Position numbers and translations under genes: made by a program. Shown one piece after another: positions 1 through 10,315 of a stretch of DNA of 43,354 bases. Source of the stretch: Vulcanimicrobiota bacterium (lineage in GTDB: Bacteria > Vulcanimicrobiota > Vulcanimicrobiia > Vulcanimicrobiales > Vulcanimicrobiaceae); assembly GCA_003161555.1 (NCBI GenBank), contig PMOG01000073.1, forward strand, positions 1 through 43,354, given 5' to 3'. The first letter of the stretch is position 1. Every line of letters starts with the position of its first letter. The notes beneath the pieces were generated by a model. That model had not been told where the DNA came from. It saw only the letters and a program-made list of their open reading frames with translations, and did no database searches.

Positions 1-962
<962 letters not shown>

Positions 963-1023
963 CTAACGGCGCGTCGGCCCCTTCCCGCGAGGCGAAGAGG
1001 ACTCATCCCTGGTAAACCGCCGC

Positions 1024-1602
1024 GTGGACGGAATCGATGCGTATCTCGAGCGTCTCGCCTCGGCCGATCCGACGCCCGGCGGCGGCAGCGCTGCGACGTT
1101 GGTCGGCGCGTTCGGCGCGGCGCTCTGCGCGATGGTGGCGCGCATCACGCGTGCCGCCCCGCGCTTCGCGCCGGTGCACGCCGAGGCCGACGCCATCGTG
1201 GCCGCCGCCGACGCACTGCGGGCACGTTTGACTGCCGCGCGAGCGCTCGACGAAGAGGCGTACGCGCGCGTCGTGGCAGCCAGTGCGCTCCCCAAGACGA
1301 CCGACGACGAAAAGGCCGTCCGGACCACGTCGCTTCAGGAAGCGCTCGCAGGAGCGGCCGAGGCGCCGCTCGCTGCCGCCGCGATGGCGGCCGAAGGCGC
1401 GGCCCTGGCGCGTCGGACCGAAGCGCTGGGGAACACGCACCTGGTCAGCGACGTCGAGTGCGCGTTCGCTTTCTTCGGGGCCGCGCTCGAAGCGTGCACG
1501 GCCAACGTGCGCATCAACCATCGCTTCATGCGCGACGCCGAACGGGTACGCGCGCAGGACGAACGTCTGGCCGCGATCTTGATCGCGGCGCGAAGCGTTT
1601 AG
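1024..1602 (+). CDS. cyclodeaminase/cyclohydrolase family protein (formimidotetrahydrofolate cyclodeaminase-like)
   Basis: ORF with GTG start; LASADPTPGGGSAATLVGAFGAALCAMVARIT is the family signature. Confidence 0.85.
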   Translation: MDGIDAYLERLASADPTPGGGSAATLVGAFGAALCAMVARITRAAPRFAPVHAEADAIVAAADALRARLTAARALDEEAYARVVAASALPKTTDDEKAVRTTSLQEALAGAAEAPLAAAAMAAEGAALARRTEALGNTHLVSDVECAFAFFGAALEACTANVRINHRFMRDAERVRAQDERLAAILIAARSV

Positions 1603-2183
1603 CCGGCGGCGGGCGCCGGGTTCGCGCCGCTCGGTTCGCCGTTGCGCGCGCCCGTCATCGTCGGCGTCGCCAGCGTTCCGGGCGGGGGCGACATATCGCG
1701 CTGCGCGAGGACGGCGAATGCACCCGCGATGCCCGCGGCGAGCCCCAGCGTCGTGATCACCGGATGGCGCAGCGTCTTGTCGATTCCGAGCAGGTGGTCG
1801 AGCGACAGATCACCGTAGCCGGACGACGCGAACGTCACCGCCGCGCCGGCATAGAGCACGCCGAGTTCGATGCCGTTCTTCCCCGCAAAGAATCCGTTCT
1901 TGGCATGCACGGTCGTCTGCGCGACGATCATCGTCGAAAGCAGCAGTGCCGGTCCGATCGGGCCGCCCAGACCGAGCGCGATCAGCACGCCGGCGCTCAG
2001 TTCATTCGCCGAAGCGACGCCCGCGTATTGGGTCCCCGGTTTGAACCCCAGCGACTCCATGAAGCGCCCCGCACCCTCGGGGCCGGGACCTTCGAACCAG
2101 CCGAAGGCCTTTTGCGAACCGTGAGCTGCGATGCCGCCGCCGACCGCCAGCCGCGCCGCGAGCAATCCGAGCGCCTCGATCAT
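1599..2183 (-). CDS. DoxX family membrane protein
   Basis: LLAARLAVGGGIAAHGSQKAFGWF...ELSAGVLIALGLGGPIGPALLLSTMIVA; DoxX-like four-helix membrane protein. Confidence 0.75.
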   Translation of the reverse strand: MIEALGLLAARLAVGGGIAAHGSQKAFGWFEGPGPEGAGRFMESLGFKPGTQYAGVASANELSAGVLIALGLGGPIGPALLLSTMIVAQTTVHAKNGFFAGKNGIELGVLYAGAAVTFASSGYGDLSLDHLLGIDKTLRHPVITTLGLAAGIAGAFAVLAQRDMSPPPGTLATPTMTGARNGEPSGANPAPAAG

Positions 2184-2188
2184 CGCCG

Positions 2189-2428
2189 CTACTCGACCGC
2201 GGCCGGATCGTCGGACGCGTCTTCGATCACGGTGATGCGGTCGGCGCCGTGGATGACTTCCGTGACCTTCTCGCCGCCTTGGCGAACGGGGTCCGACACG
2301 ACGGCGTAGTGCGTGTGCCCGTGGCCGTGGCTGTCGTCGGCATGCAGCGTTCCGGCCAGGACACGTCCGTCATCGAGGGTGAGGCGGACGGGGGATCCGA
2401 CGTAAGGACGGACTTCGTCATCGGTCAT
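2189..2428 (-). CDS. small hypothetical protein
   Basis: Internal ATG of the listed ORF gives MTDDEVRPYVGSPVRLTLDDGRVLAGTLHADDSHGHGHTHYAVVSDPVRQGGEKVTEVIHGADRITVIED. Confidence 0.6.
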   Translation of the reverse strand: MTDDEVRPYVGSPVRLTLDDGRVLAGTLHADDSHGHGHTHYAVVSDPVRQGGEKVTEVIHGADRITVIEDASDDPAAVE

Positions 2429-2507
2429 CGGGACAAGCTCCTTGCCGTGCGTGAGGTGGAAATCAGTATTCCCATTTCGATGGGACGCCCGGGGCCCGGC
2501 AGCGGTT

Positions 2508-3305
2508 TCAGGCGACCAGATCCAGGAACGGCTGGATGTCGGCCGCTTCGACGTCCATGCCGACGCCGCGTGCATTCCAGCGGGGATCGTGGAAGTCCGA
2601 ACCGGCCGTCATCACCAGCCCGAGCCGTCCGGCGAGGGCCCGGAAACGCGCCACCTGCGGCGTCGTGTGGGTGGGGTAGAACACCTCGAGACCGGCCAGG
2701 CCCGCTTCGGTAAGGTCGGCGACGATCGCATCGTCGTCGAGCCGGCCCGGATGCGCCAGCACCGGCACGCCGCCGCTGCTGCGCACGATCTCGATCGCCT
2801 CGAGCGGGGTGATGTGATGCGAGGGCGCATAGCCCACCCCGCTGCTCGAGAGCAGATCGCGAAATGCGGCGGCGACATCGCGCACCATCCCGGCGCGGAC
2901 CAGGGCTTTGGCGACATGCGGCCGGCCGAGGGCGTGTCCGCCGCCGGACTCCGCCAGCACTTGCTCGACCGTCACCGGATAGCCGGCCCGGTTGAGTCCC
3001 GCGACCATCACGTCGATCCGGGCACGCCGGTGTTCGCGGTTACGCGCCAGCGTGTCGCCGAGCGGCGAGTCGCCGACCGGGATGCCGTAGCCCAGGATGT
3101 GGACGTCGCTGCCCTCCCAGGTCGTGTTGATCTCGATCCCCGGCACGATGTTCGGCAGCGCGCCGACGACGTCGTAGGCGCGCGTCGTGTCGTGGTCGGT
3201 GATCGAAAACCAACGCACGGCACGCGCCTGCATCTGCTCCACCAGCGCTTCGGGCGCGAGCGTGCCGTCGCTCTGGCTGGTGTGGGAGTGAAAATCGACC
3301 AGCAC
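2508..3305 (-). CDS. PHP domain-containing phosphoesterase
   Basis: VLVDFHSHTSQSDGTLAPEALVEQ...FSITDHDTT...PGIEINTTWEGSDVHILGYGI...PVLAHPGR...TAGSDFHDP; PHP metal-binding motifs. Confidence 0.85.
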   Translation of the reverse strand: MLVDFHSHTSQSDGTLAPEALVEQMQARAVRWFSITDHDTTRAYDVVGALPNIVPGIEINTTWEGSDVHILGYGIPVGDSPLGDTLARNREHRRARIDVMVAGLNRAGYPVTVEQVLAESGGGHALGRPHVAKALVRAGMVRDVAAAFRDLLSSSGVGYAPSHHITPLEAIEIVRSSGGVPVLAHPGRLDDDAIVADLTEAGLAGLEVFYPTHTTPQVARFRALAGRLGLVMTAGSDFHDPRWNARGVGMDVEAADIQPFLDLVA

Positions 3306-3345
3306 GCGTTTCAGCTGCCGGCGAGGAGCGCAGTCGCCCCCATGC

Positions 3346-4104
3346 TCATGCCAGCCCTCGCAGGTTGATGCGCTTGATGTCCAGCGCGTGTCCGGTCGCA
3401 ACGTCGATCCGCGTGACCGCCGCGCAGAAGTGCCGGATGCCCGTTTTCTGCACCGCGAAGCGCTCGGAGACGGCGTTGGTGAAGCGCTCGAGCACGGCGG
3501 TCGACTCCATCCCGATCACGCCTTCGGACGGGCCGGTCATGCCGACGTCGGTGAGGTACGCGGTGCCGCCGGCGAAGATCTGTTCGTCGGCGGTCTGCAC
3601 GTGCGTGTGCGTGCCGTAGACGAAGGAGACGCGGCCGTCGAAGAATCGGCCCAGCGCCATCTTTTCGGATGTGGCTTCGGCGTGGACGTCGATCACGATC
3701 ACCGGCGTGCGCTCGCGCATCTCGTCGACCAGCGCGCGGCCGATACGGAACGGATCGTCGACCGGCGGCATGAAGACGCGCCCCATCAGATTGATGACAC
3801 CGATCGTCACGCCGTTGACCTCGAAGGTTCCCGCGCCGCGGCCCGGCAGGCCGGGCGGATAGTTGGCCGGTCGCAGGATGCGGTCGGTCTCGTCGAGTGC
3901 CGGACGGAACTCGCGCTTATCCCAGATGTGGTTGCCGGAGGTAATGAAGTCGACGCCGGCAGCGAACATCTCTTCGGCCGTCTGCTCCGTCAAACCGAAA
4001 CCGCCCGCGGCGTTCTCGCCGTTCGCAATCACCGCATCGATGTGATGCTGTTCCCGCACCAGCGCCAAGTGTTTCTTGAGGACATCGCGACCCGGGGAAC
4101 CCAT
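3346..4104 (-). CDS. YmdB/TIGR00282-like metallophosphoesterase (true start probably upstream of 4104)
   Basis: GDVMGSPGRDVLKKHLALVREQHHIDAVIANGENAAGGFGLTEQTAEEMFAAGVDFITSGNHIWDKREF...GTHTHVQTADEQI...LTDVGMTGP. Confidence 0.85.
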   Translation of the reverse strand: MGSPGRDVLKKHLALVREQHHIDAVIANGENAAGGFGLTEQTAEEMFAAGVDFITSGNHIWDKREFRPALDETDRILRPANYPPGLPGRGAGTFEVNGVTIGVINLMGRVFMPPVDDPFRIGRALVDEMRERTPVIVIDVHAEATSEKMALGRFFDGRVSFVYGTHTHVQTADEQIFAGGTAYLTDVGMTGPSEGVIGMESTAVLERFTNAVSERFAVQKTGIRHFCAAVTRIDVATGHALDIKRINLRGLA

Positions 4105-4142
4105 GACGTCGCCGACGGCGAGGATCGTGACCGTTTCGGGCG

Positions 4143-4700
4143 TTACGATCGGGCCCTTGCTTTCGCGCGTTTGGGAGCGTGCGCGAAATACACCAGCACG
4201 CGCTGTTCCTCGCGGAAACCAACCAGACGCTGACGCTGCGCCGGGTCACGCAGCGCGTCGAGCGCGACCTCGACCAGGTCGTCGCGGGCGGCCGGATCGT
4301 CATCGAGCGGCGTGCTGCCGGCGTCGTCGCGGACCAGTCCGTCGCGGAACGCGTCGGCGAAGAGGGCGACGAGCAGCTCGAGTTCACCGCGCGAAAACGA
4401 TTCAGCGTCGCGCGTCACGGTGACGAAGGTGACCGCGGCATCCCGCTCCGCGCTGACCGCGATGCGGTCGGGAGCCTCGCCCCGCAGATCGAGCAGCGCG
4501 CGGATGTGCTCGCCGATGTGCTCGCCGAAGGCCTGAGTCTGCGCGCGGTCGAGCCGTTTGCGTACCGCGAAAGAGAGCGTCAGCGTCGCGTCGTCGGGGT
4601 TGGACCGAACGCTGTGGATCTCGGGGAAGTGCACCAGCAGCGCCACGACACGGTTGACCGTATCGGCGGACTCGAAGGCGAGGGTGCGCGGCGTCGACAT
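4143..4700 (-). CDS. hypothetical protein upstream of the ymdB-like gene
   Basis: ORF with plausible start MSTPRTLAFESADTVNRVVALLVHFPEIHSVRSNPDDATLTLSF; overlaps the ymdB-like reading frame, suggesting an operon. Confidence 0.55.
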   Translation of the reverse strand: MSTPRTLAFESADTVNRVVALLVHFPEIHSVRSNPDDATLTLSFAVRKRLDRAQTQAFGEHIGEHIRALLDLRGEAPDRIAVSAERDAAVTFVTVTRDAESFSRGELELLVALFADAFRDGLVRDDAGSTPLDDDPAARDDLVEVALDALRDPAQRQRLVGFREEQRVLVYFAHAPKRAKARARS

Positions 4701-4936
4701 TGCTCTCTCGGCGTAGGCGGCAGGTGGGGGGACGTTCATTCGGACCGGGCTGCGGCGGGGACCTGCGGCCCCCGGCAAGTGCCTTCTGCGGCCGCCGGCG
4801 GCTCCGGCTAGCCCTGGCTGGGACGCGCCCAAACGGCGAAGGGTGGCGCCATCCCCCTTGCCCCCGTCGCCCGGCGAGGGAGGGAAGAGGGAAAGAGAGT
4901 CCACGCTCCATGGTGTATTCCGTCCCAAGCCCTCCC

Positions 4937-5647
4937 ATGTCGTACGTCGCCCTCACATCGGCGCTGCGGCGCCGGCGGCCCCTCGTGGGCCTCGCGTCCG
5001 CCGTCGTCCCCGCCGCGGTTCTCGTCCACCTCGTCTCCGAGGGTCTTGCGCTAGGCTGGGCGGGTCTGAACGGCGACTTCGTCGCCCGGCACGTCTATCT
5101 GGTCCTGCTGGCCGCGCTGGCGACCTGGGCCTTCGCCGCCAGTGTCGGCCTCGGTCGAGGGCGCGCCGAGATTCGCCGCCGGACGGGCCTCTTGCGGGCT
5201 GCGCTGGCGCCCCGGCGCCGGCCCGCGGCGCTGGGTCTGCTGCTGGTCGCGAACTTGGCGTTCTTCACGCTGACGCAGGCCGACGAAGGCCTGCCGATTC
5301 TGTCCGGTACGCTTTGGCTCGCACTTGCCGCGGCGACGCTCGGCTCGATCCTCTCGGCGCTCCTGGTCTACGCGTTCGGCCGCACGTTCCTCACGGTCGC
5401 GGTCGCCGCCCTCGACTGGCGGCCACGCCGCGCGCGTTCCGCGCTTCCGTCGCGGGTTCGGCCCGACGCCGCACACCCGCGCAATCCTTCGACGTCCTAC
5501 AGTCTGTTCGTCCCGACCCGGCCGCCGCCGGCGGATCCCTTCATCAGCTCCATCAGCAAACGTTTTGAAGGGATCCACCTGTGTTCAGCCTGGTTCGCGC
5601 GGCGCATTTGGCGCCGGTGCTCGTTCTTGGAACTGCGTTTTTCGTAG
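4937..5647 (+). CDS. hypothetical membrane protein
   Basis: MSYVALTSALRRRRPLVGLASAVVPAAVLVHLVSEGLALGW... with several hydrophobic segments; 3' end overlaps the next gene start. Confidence 0.5.
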   Translation: MSYVALTSALRRRRPLVGLASAVVPAAVLVHLVSEGLALGWAGLNGDFVARHVYLVLLAALATWAFAASVGLGRGRAEIRRRTGLLRAALAPRRRPAALGLLLVANLAFFTLTQADEGLPILSGTLWLALAAATLGSILSALLVYAFGRTFLTVAVAALDWRPRRARSALPSRVRPDAAHPRNPSTSYSLFVPTRPPPADPFISSISKRFEGIHLCSAWFARRIWRRCSFLELRFS

Positions 5648-7980
5648 CGGCGTCGAGCGCCGCTGAAGCGCAGTCCACAACCCATCTTTCCGGCCTCGTC
5701 ACCAACGCGCAGAACGCCCCCGTTGCGGCGGCCGCTGTGCTCGCGACCGGCAGCAATCTCGTTCTGCGCACGAAGACCGACAGTCACGGCGCCTTCACGT
5801 TCCCGGCCGTGCCGCCGGGAACGTACAACGTGGACATTACCGCACCCGAAGGTCACGCCTCGCTGCGAGTCGATCTGACCAGCGCCGGCACGACGATCAC
5901 CGTCGCGCTGACCCAAGTGAAAGAGATCGGCCGCACCGCGGTCACCTCGCGGCCGCCGGCGCAAGGCTCCGGAACCGACGTCAGCCTCTCGGCCGAGAAT
6001 CTCGCCCGGTCGCCGGCCAACGGCAACCTTTCGGAGCTGCTCGTCCAGCTGCCCGGAGCCGCGCGCGGCGCCAACGGGGTCGTGCACATCAACGGCGATC
6101 ACGGCGACATCAACTACATCGTCGACGGCGTCCCGATCCCGCAGGAACTCAACCGCACCGTCGGCGGCGAGTTCGATTCGAACAACCTGGCGTTCGTCGA
6201 AGCGCTGCAGGGGGCGTATCCGGCGCAGTACGGAGAACGCTTTGCCTCGGTCATCAACATCAACACCCGCAACGGAAACGGACCGGCGGGCTTCACCGGA
6301 GACGTGCAAGGCGGCTCGTACGCCTACCTCGACTCGACGCTCGGATACCACGCTCCGATCGGCACCGGCAACATCGACCTTGCCGTGCGCAACGAACGCG
6401 GGGACCGCGGTCTCGATCCGCCGGGCTTCGACTCGCCGCACAACGACTACAGCAACGCCAATCAATTCCTGCGCTACACGCAGCCGCTCGGAACGGACTT
6501 CCTCAACCTGACGGTCAGCCGTTCGTATCGCACCTACCAGATCCCGACCGACCTCGCCGGCGGCGAGCCGGCCTCGACCGACGATAGCCAGACCCAAGAA
6601 GATCTCTTCTCCGCGCTTCAGATACGGCAGCCGATCTCCGACCACGGTTCGCTCTCGTTCGGGCCGTTTTATAAGCGCTCGCGCATTCGCGATTTCGGCG
6701 ATCCGGAGAACGACTTCGCGTACGGCGAAGCCCAAAACCCGGGGCTGCCGACCGACTGCGCGAACGCGCTCTCGCCAACGGTTTCGTATACGAATGCAAC
6801 CTGCGGAGTCTCGCTCTTCAGCGATCGCACTGCGATCGACGTCGGCGCGAACCTCGACTATCAGAACCGCAGCGACAAGCACACGGTCGCGTTCGGTGCG
6901 CTGTACGACGCGACGCATGTCAGCAAGACGTACGCGATCACGCTCCAGCCCGGCAACTTCCTGGCGCCGATCTTTACGCCGGCAACGCCCGACGCACCGT
7001 ACACGGTGGTCGACAATGCGCCCAACGTCGGGCACCTCAGCGTCGTCTACCTGCAGGACAGCTGGCGTATGGGCTCCGATTGGCAGCTCGATATCGGCGC
7101 GCGCGGCGACAGCTTCACGATATTCTCAACCCAGTTCAGCGACGGCTTCGGACAAATCAGCCCGCGGGTGAAGCTGACCCGCTCCTTTGGGCCGCGCGCC
7201 AACGTCTACGCCTATTACGGCCGTTTCTTCACCCCGTTCTCGCTGGAGAACGTCTCTCCGGCGGCGTCGTTCACGTTGAACCTTCCGCTGCAGAAGTCGG
7301 TCGCGGCGTTCGACCTCAAGCCGCAGCGCGACTCGGACTACGAGATCGGAGGACACTTGGGCGTCGGGTCCGGCGATCTGGGTCTGCGCGTGATGCAGAA
7401 AGACGCGACCGATCTGATCGACGACACCCAGATCGGGACGACCGACCTGCATCAGGACATCAATTACCGCGAAGGGCGGATCGCGTCGCAAACGGCCTAC
7501 TACCAGTTGCCGCTCGCGCGCTCGGGGCGTTTCTACGCGTCGGCGACGCACACGTACTCGGTGAACAAGGGCTGCGAGACGCAGCTGCTGGCGCCGTGCT
7601 TCGGTCAGCCCGACGACTGGACGCCGGCCGACCACGATCAGCGTTGGGACGTCACCTCCGGCGTGCTCACCAACGACCGCCGCAACGGCTGGTTCGCGCT
7701 CGACGGTGAGTACGGCAGCGGGTTGTCGTCCGGACTCAATCCGGCCGGGGGCATCACCTGCGGGGGACCCGCGGACAACAGCGGCGGGCCCTGCAAACGC
7801 ACGCCGCATCTGACCTTCGATGCGGAGAAGGGCATCGGGCTGGCGCACGGGATGGCGCTGACGCTGCGCGTCGGCAACATCTTCAACGACCGTTACTACG
7901 TCACGTATCTCAACGCCCAGGGAAACCACATCGCACGTCCGCGGACGTTCGACCTGGGACTCCGGTTCAGTACGCGCTAG
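5581..7980 (+). CDS. TonB-dependent receptor with N-terminal carboxypeptidase-regulatory-like domain
   Basis: 799 aa; signal peptide, LSGLVTNAQNAPVAAAAVLATGSNLVLRTKTDSHGAFTFPAVPPGTYNVDITAPEG, plug domain (NYIVDGVPIP...), C-terminal FDLGLRFSTR beta strand. Confidence 0.88.
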   Translation: MFSLVRAAHLAPVLVLGTAFFVAASSAAEAQSTTHLSGLVTNAQNAPVAAAAVLATGSNLVLRTKTDSHGAFTFPAVPPGTYNVDITAPEGHASLRVDLTSAGTTITVALTQVKEIGRTAVTSRPPAQGSGTDVSLSAENLARSPANGNLSELLVQLPGAARGANGVVHINGDHGDINYIVDGVPIPQELNRTVGGEFDSNNLAFVEALQGAYPAQYGERFASVININTRNGNGPAGFTGDVQGGSYAYLDSTLGYHAPIGTGNIDLAVRNERGDRGLDPPGFDSPHNDYSNANQFLRYTQPLGTDFLNLTVSRSYRTYQIPTDLAGGEPASTDDSQTQEDLFSALQIRQPISDHGSLSFGPFYKRSRIRDFGDPENDFAYGEAQNPGLPTDCANALSPTVSYTNATCGVSLFSDRTAIDVGANLDYQNRSDKHTVAFGALYDATHVSKTYAITLQPGNFLAPIFTPATPDAPYTVVDNAPNVGHLSVVYLQDSWRMGSDWQLDIGARGDSFTIFSTQFSDGFGQISPRVKLTRSFGPRANVYAYYGRFFTPFSLENVSPAASFTLNLPLQKSVAAFDLKPQRDSDYEIGGHLGVGSGDLGLRVMQKDATDLIDDTQIGTTDLHQDINYREGRIASQTAYYQLPLARSGRFYASATHTYSVNKGCETQLLAPCFGQPDDWTPADHDQRWDVTSGVLTNDRRNGWFALDGEYGSGLSSGLNPAGGITCGGPADNSGGPCKRTPHLTFDAEKGIGLAHGMALTLRVGNIFNDRYYVTYLNAQGNHIARPRTFDLGLRFSTR

Positions 7981-7982
7981 GA

Positions 7983-8056
7983 GCAAGCCGCCCTCACGAA
8001 ACACGGGCGGCTTGCGGCGAAGCCGCAAACGCGAAGGATTCGGCTACGCCGAATCC
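7983..8056. terminator. cluster of hairpins between convergent genes
   Basis: GCAAGCCGCCC/GGGCGGCTTGC (7983-7993/8005-8015), TTGCGGC-GAA-GCCGCAA (8012-8028), GGATTCGGC-TAC-GCCGAATCC (8036-8056). Confidence 0.6.
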
Positions 8057-8058
8057 AC

Positions 8059-9339
8059 CTAACCGGCCTGACCGGTAATCGTCAGGAAACCCATCCACGC
8101 GCCGAGCGACACGCACACGACGGCGACGCCGACGGCAACGAGATTCCCGAGCGCCGAATTGACCCGGTCGCCGAGAATCTTTTTGTCGTTGGCCATCACC
8201 AGCAAGAATCCGAGCACGATCGGCAGGACGAACGCGTTGAACGCCTCGACCCACACCGTGATGCGAATCAGCGGCAGGTGCGGGACCAGCACGATTCCCG
8301 CGCTGATCACGACCATCGCCGTATACAGTCCGTAAAAGCGCTTGGCGTCGAAGCATTTCGCGTTGAGCGAACAGCGCCAGGCGAAGGCTTCGCCGAACGC
8401 CCACGCCGTCGCCAGCGACACGACCAGCGCCCCGATGAGCGCCGCGCCGAGCAAACCGGCGCCGAACGCGATGCCGGCCCATTTGGTGCCGGTCAGGGGA
8501 ACGAGCGCCAGCGCGGCGTGCGCGGCGTCGGAGACGCTGATGTGCTTGACGTAGAGGGTCGCGGCGCAGGTGACGACCACGGCGACCATGATCAGCTGCG
8601 TGGCGACCGAACCGATCGCCGTGTCGAGCCGGGCCCACGGAAGATCCCGCGGTTTTAATGCCTTGTCGACCGTCGCCGACTGCTGGTAGAAAATCATCCA
8701 CGGCATGATGACGGCCCCGATGTTGCCGGCGACCAACAGGAGGTAGTCGCGATTTCCCAGCGGCTGGCTTCCGAAGATTCCCTCGCGCAGGAGAACGCCG
8801 GGGTCGGGATGCGCGGCGAACGCGGCCGGGATGAACAGCAGCTCCAGCACGCACAGACCCAGCGCCATCAGCTCGGCGCGGCGGTAGCGTCCGCTCAGCG
8901 CGATCCCTAACAGCACCGTTGCGGCCGCGACGACCATCGGAGCCACCGGAACGCCGAACACGAGCGCCGCACCGGCGATGCCGATGAATTCCGTCACCAA
9001 GGCCGCCACGTTGGTCAACAGCATCGTCCCGAGCGAGACCCAGGTCCAGGCCAAGCCGTAGTGCTCGCGGATCAACTGGGCGTGACCCTTACCGGTCACC
9101 GTGCCGAGCCGCACCGTCATCTCCTGGACGACGAACAGCGGCACGATCAGCAGCAGCTGGAGCAGCACCAGCTTCATCCCGAACTGCGCGCCGGAGGTCG
9201 CGGCGGTTGTTATGCTGCCGGCCTCGGTGTCGGCGAACGCGACGATCAGGCCGGGGCCGGCGACGGCAAGATAACGCCAGAGGCCGCGGCGCGGGCGCAC
9301 GGCGGCAAGAGTCTGAGGATCGGCGTGAACGGCGGCCAT
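8059..9339 (-). CDS. Nramp family metal ion transporter (non-canonical motif variant)
   Basis: GPGLIVAFADTEAGSITTAATSGAQFGMKLVLLQLLLIVPLFVVQEMTVRLGTVTGKGHAQLIREHYG; 426 aa polytopic protein. Confidence 0.85.
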   Translation of the reverse strand: MAAVHADPQTLAAVRPRRGLWRYLAVAGPGLIVAFADTEAGSITTAATSGAQFGMKLVLLQLLLIVPLFVVQEMTVRLGTVTGKGHAQLIREHYGLAWTWVSLGTMLLTNVAALVTEFIGIAGAALVFGVPVAPMVVAAATVLLGIALSGRYRRAELMALGLCVLELLFIPAAFAAHPDPGVLLREGIFGSQPLGNRDYLLLVAGNIGAVIMPWMIFYQQSATVDKALKPRDLPWARLDTAIGSVATQLIMVAVVVTCAATLYVKHISVSDAAHAALALVPLTGTKWAGIAFGAGLLGAALIGALVVSLATAWAFGEAFAWRCSLNAKCFDAKRFYGLYTAMVVISAGIVLVPHLPLIRITVWVEAFNAFVLPIVLGFLLVMANDKKILGDRVNSALGNLVAVGVAVVCVSLGAWMGFLTITGQAG

Positions 9340-9477
9340 CGTGCGTGGGGCTCCAGTGAGGCTTGCCTAATTGGGCCCCAGCGCATTCTCCTCCGGGGAC
9401 TACGCCACGACTAGCGCTTTCGTCGCAGGACGCTCGCCCTGGCTGGAACGGAGCGCAGCCCGTCGAAAAGCCCCACC

Positions 9478-10269
9478 GTGCTCGCTCTCGCCGCCGTTCT
9501 GCTCGCGTTGGCAACGCCCGTCGCATCGGCACTGCCCGCCCCGGAGCCGGCTCCGACGAACCCGTTCAACCTGAACCCGATCCCGGCCGGCACGCCGTAC
9601 CCGGTCATCGGGACGACCCGAACGCGCGCGCTGTGCCAGGCGATCCGGAAGGTCGTAGCTCCGGCCGTGCTCGCTGCGATGACCAGTGACAAAACCTATG
9701 CGACGTTCCGCAAGAGCTTGTACGACTACACGGTCAACGGCAGCGACACGTCGCGCGACTTCATGCTGATCCGCATGGACCGCTCGGTCGACGCGATGGT
9801 CAAGAGCACCAAGGAACTCGAGTCTGAGCTCGACTCCTACAACTTCACCACGCCGGCGAACACCGGTCAGCGCGACGCCGAGGCGCTCGCGAAAGTGCGC
9901 GAGTCGCTGCGCGGCGTGCTGGCCGCGCAAAAAGTCGAGCTCGACGCGATGAGCGGCTTTGTCGAAACCGAACGCATGCGCACCTTCGGTCAGCTCAGCG
10001 AGAGCGAGCGCAGCATGCAGGCCGCGGTCGGTCCGCCCACCTCGGCGCCGAACGTCCCCGGCCAATCGTTCGGTCCGAGCAACACGGACGATTCGAGCTA
10101 CGGCTTCCTGCACGACTCCAACAACGTGTTCAAGCTGCCGGTGAGCAAGATCAGCCTCGACCAGGCGCACTTCCTCGACCGCGATCTCGGCGATCTGGCC
10201 GCATTTACGTCCAAACGCGAGGACGTCGCGTCGAAGGCCATCATCCCCGCCACGAACCTCTGCAAGTAA
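9478..10269 (+). CDS. hypothetical secreted protein
   Basis: GTG start, signal peptide-like MLALAAVLLALATPVASALPAPEPAPTNPF; full-length ORF. Confidence 0.6.
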   Translation: MLALAAVLLALATPVASALPAPEPAPTNPFNLNPIPAGTPYPVIGTTRTRALCQAIRKVVAPAVLAAMTSDKTYATFRKSLYDYTVNGSDTSRDFMLIRMDRSVDAMVKSTKELESELDSYNFTTPANTGQRDAEALAKVRESLRGVLAAQKVELDAMSGFVETERMRTFGQLSESERSMQAAVGPPTSAPNVPGQSFGPSNTDDSSYGFLHDSNNVFKLPVSKISLDQAHFLDRDLGDLAAFTSKREDVASKAIIPATNLCK

Positions 10270-10315
10270 GCGCGAGCACGCGCGCGAGGCCGGTCTGGCC
10301 GGGTTCCCGAAGGGC

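Noticed and set aside
2442-4233. Long plus-strand ORFs (2442-3368, 3388-4233)
   Set aside because: Antisense to the PHP and YmdB-like genes, which have clear family motifs.
4701-4936. GC-rich intergenic segment as possible dispersed repeat
   Set aside because: Resembles a repeat-like purine/pyrimidine tract (CCCCCTTGCCCCCGTCGCCCGGCGAGGGAGGG), but only one copy is in this window, so it cannot be supported.
5497-7035. 512-aa minus-strand ORF
   Set aside because: Antisense to the TonB-dependent receptor; Arg/Val-rich translation with no domain-like segments.
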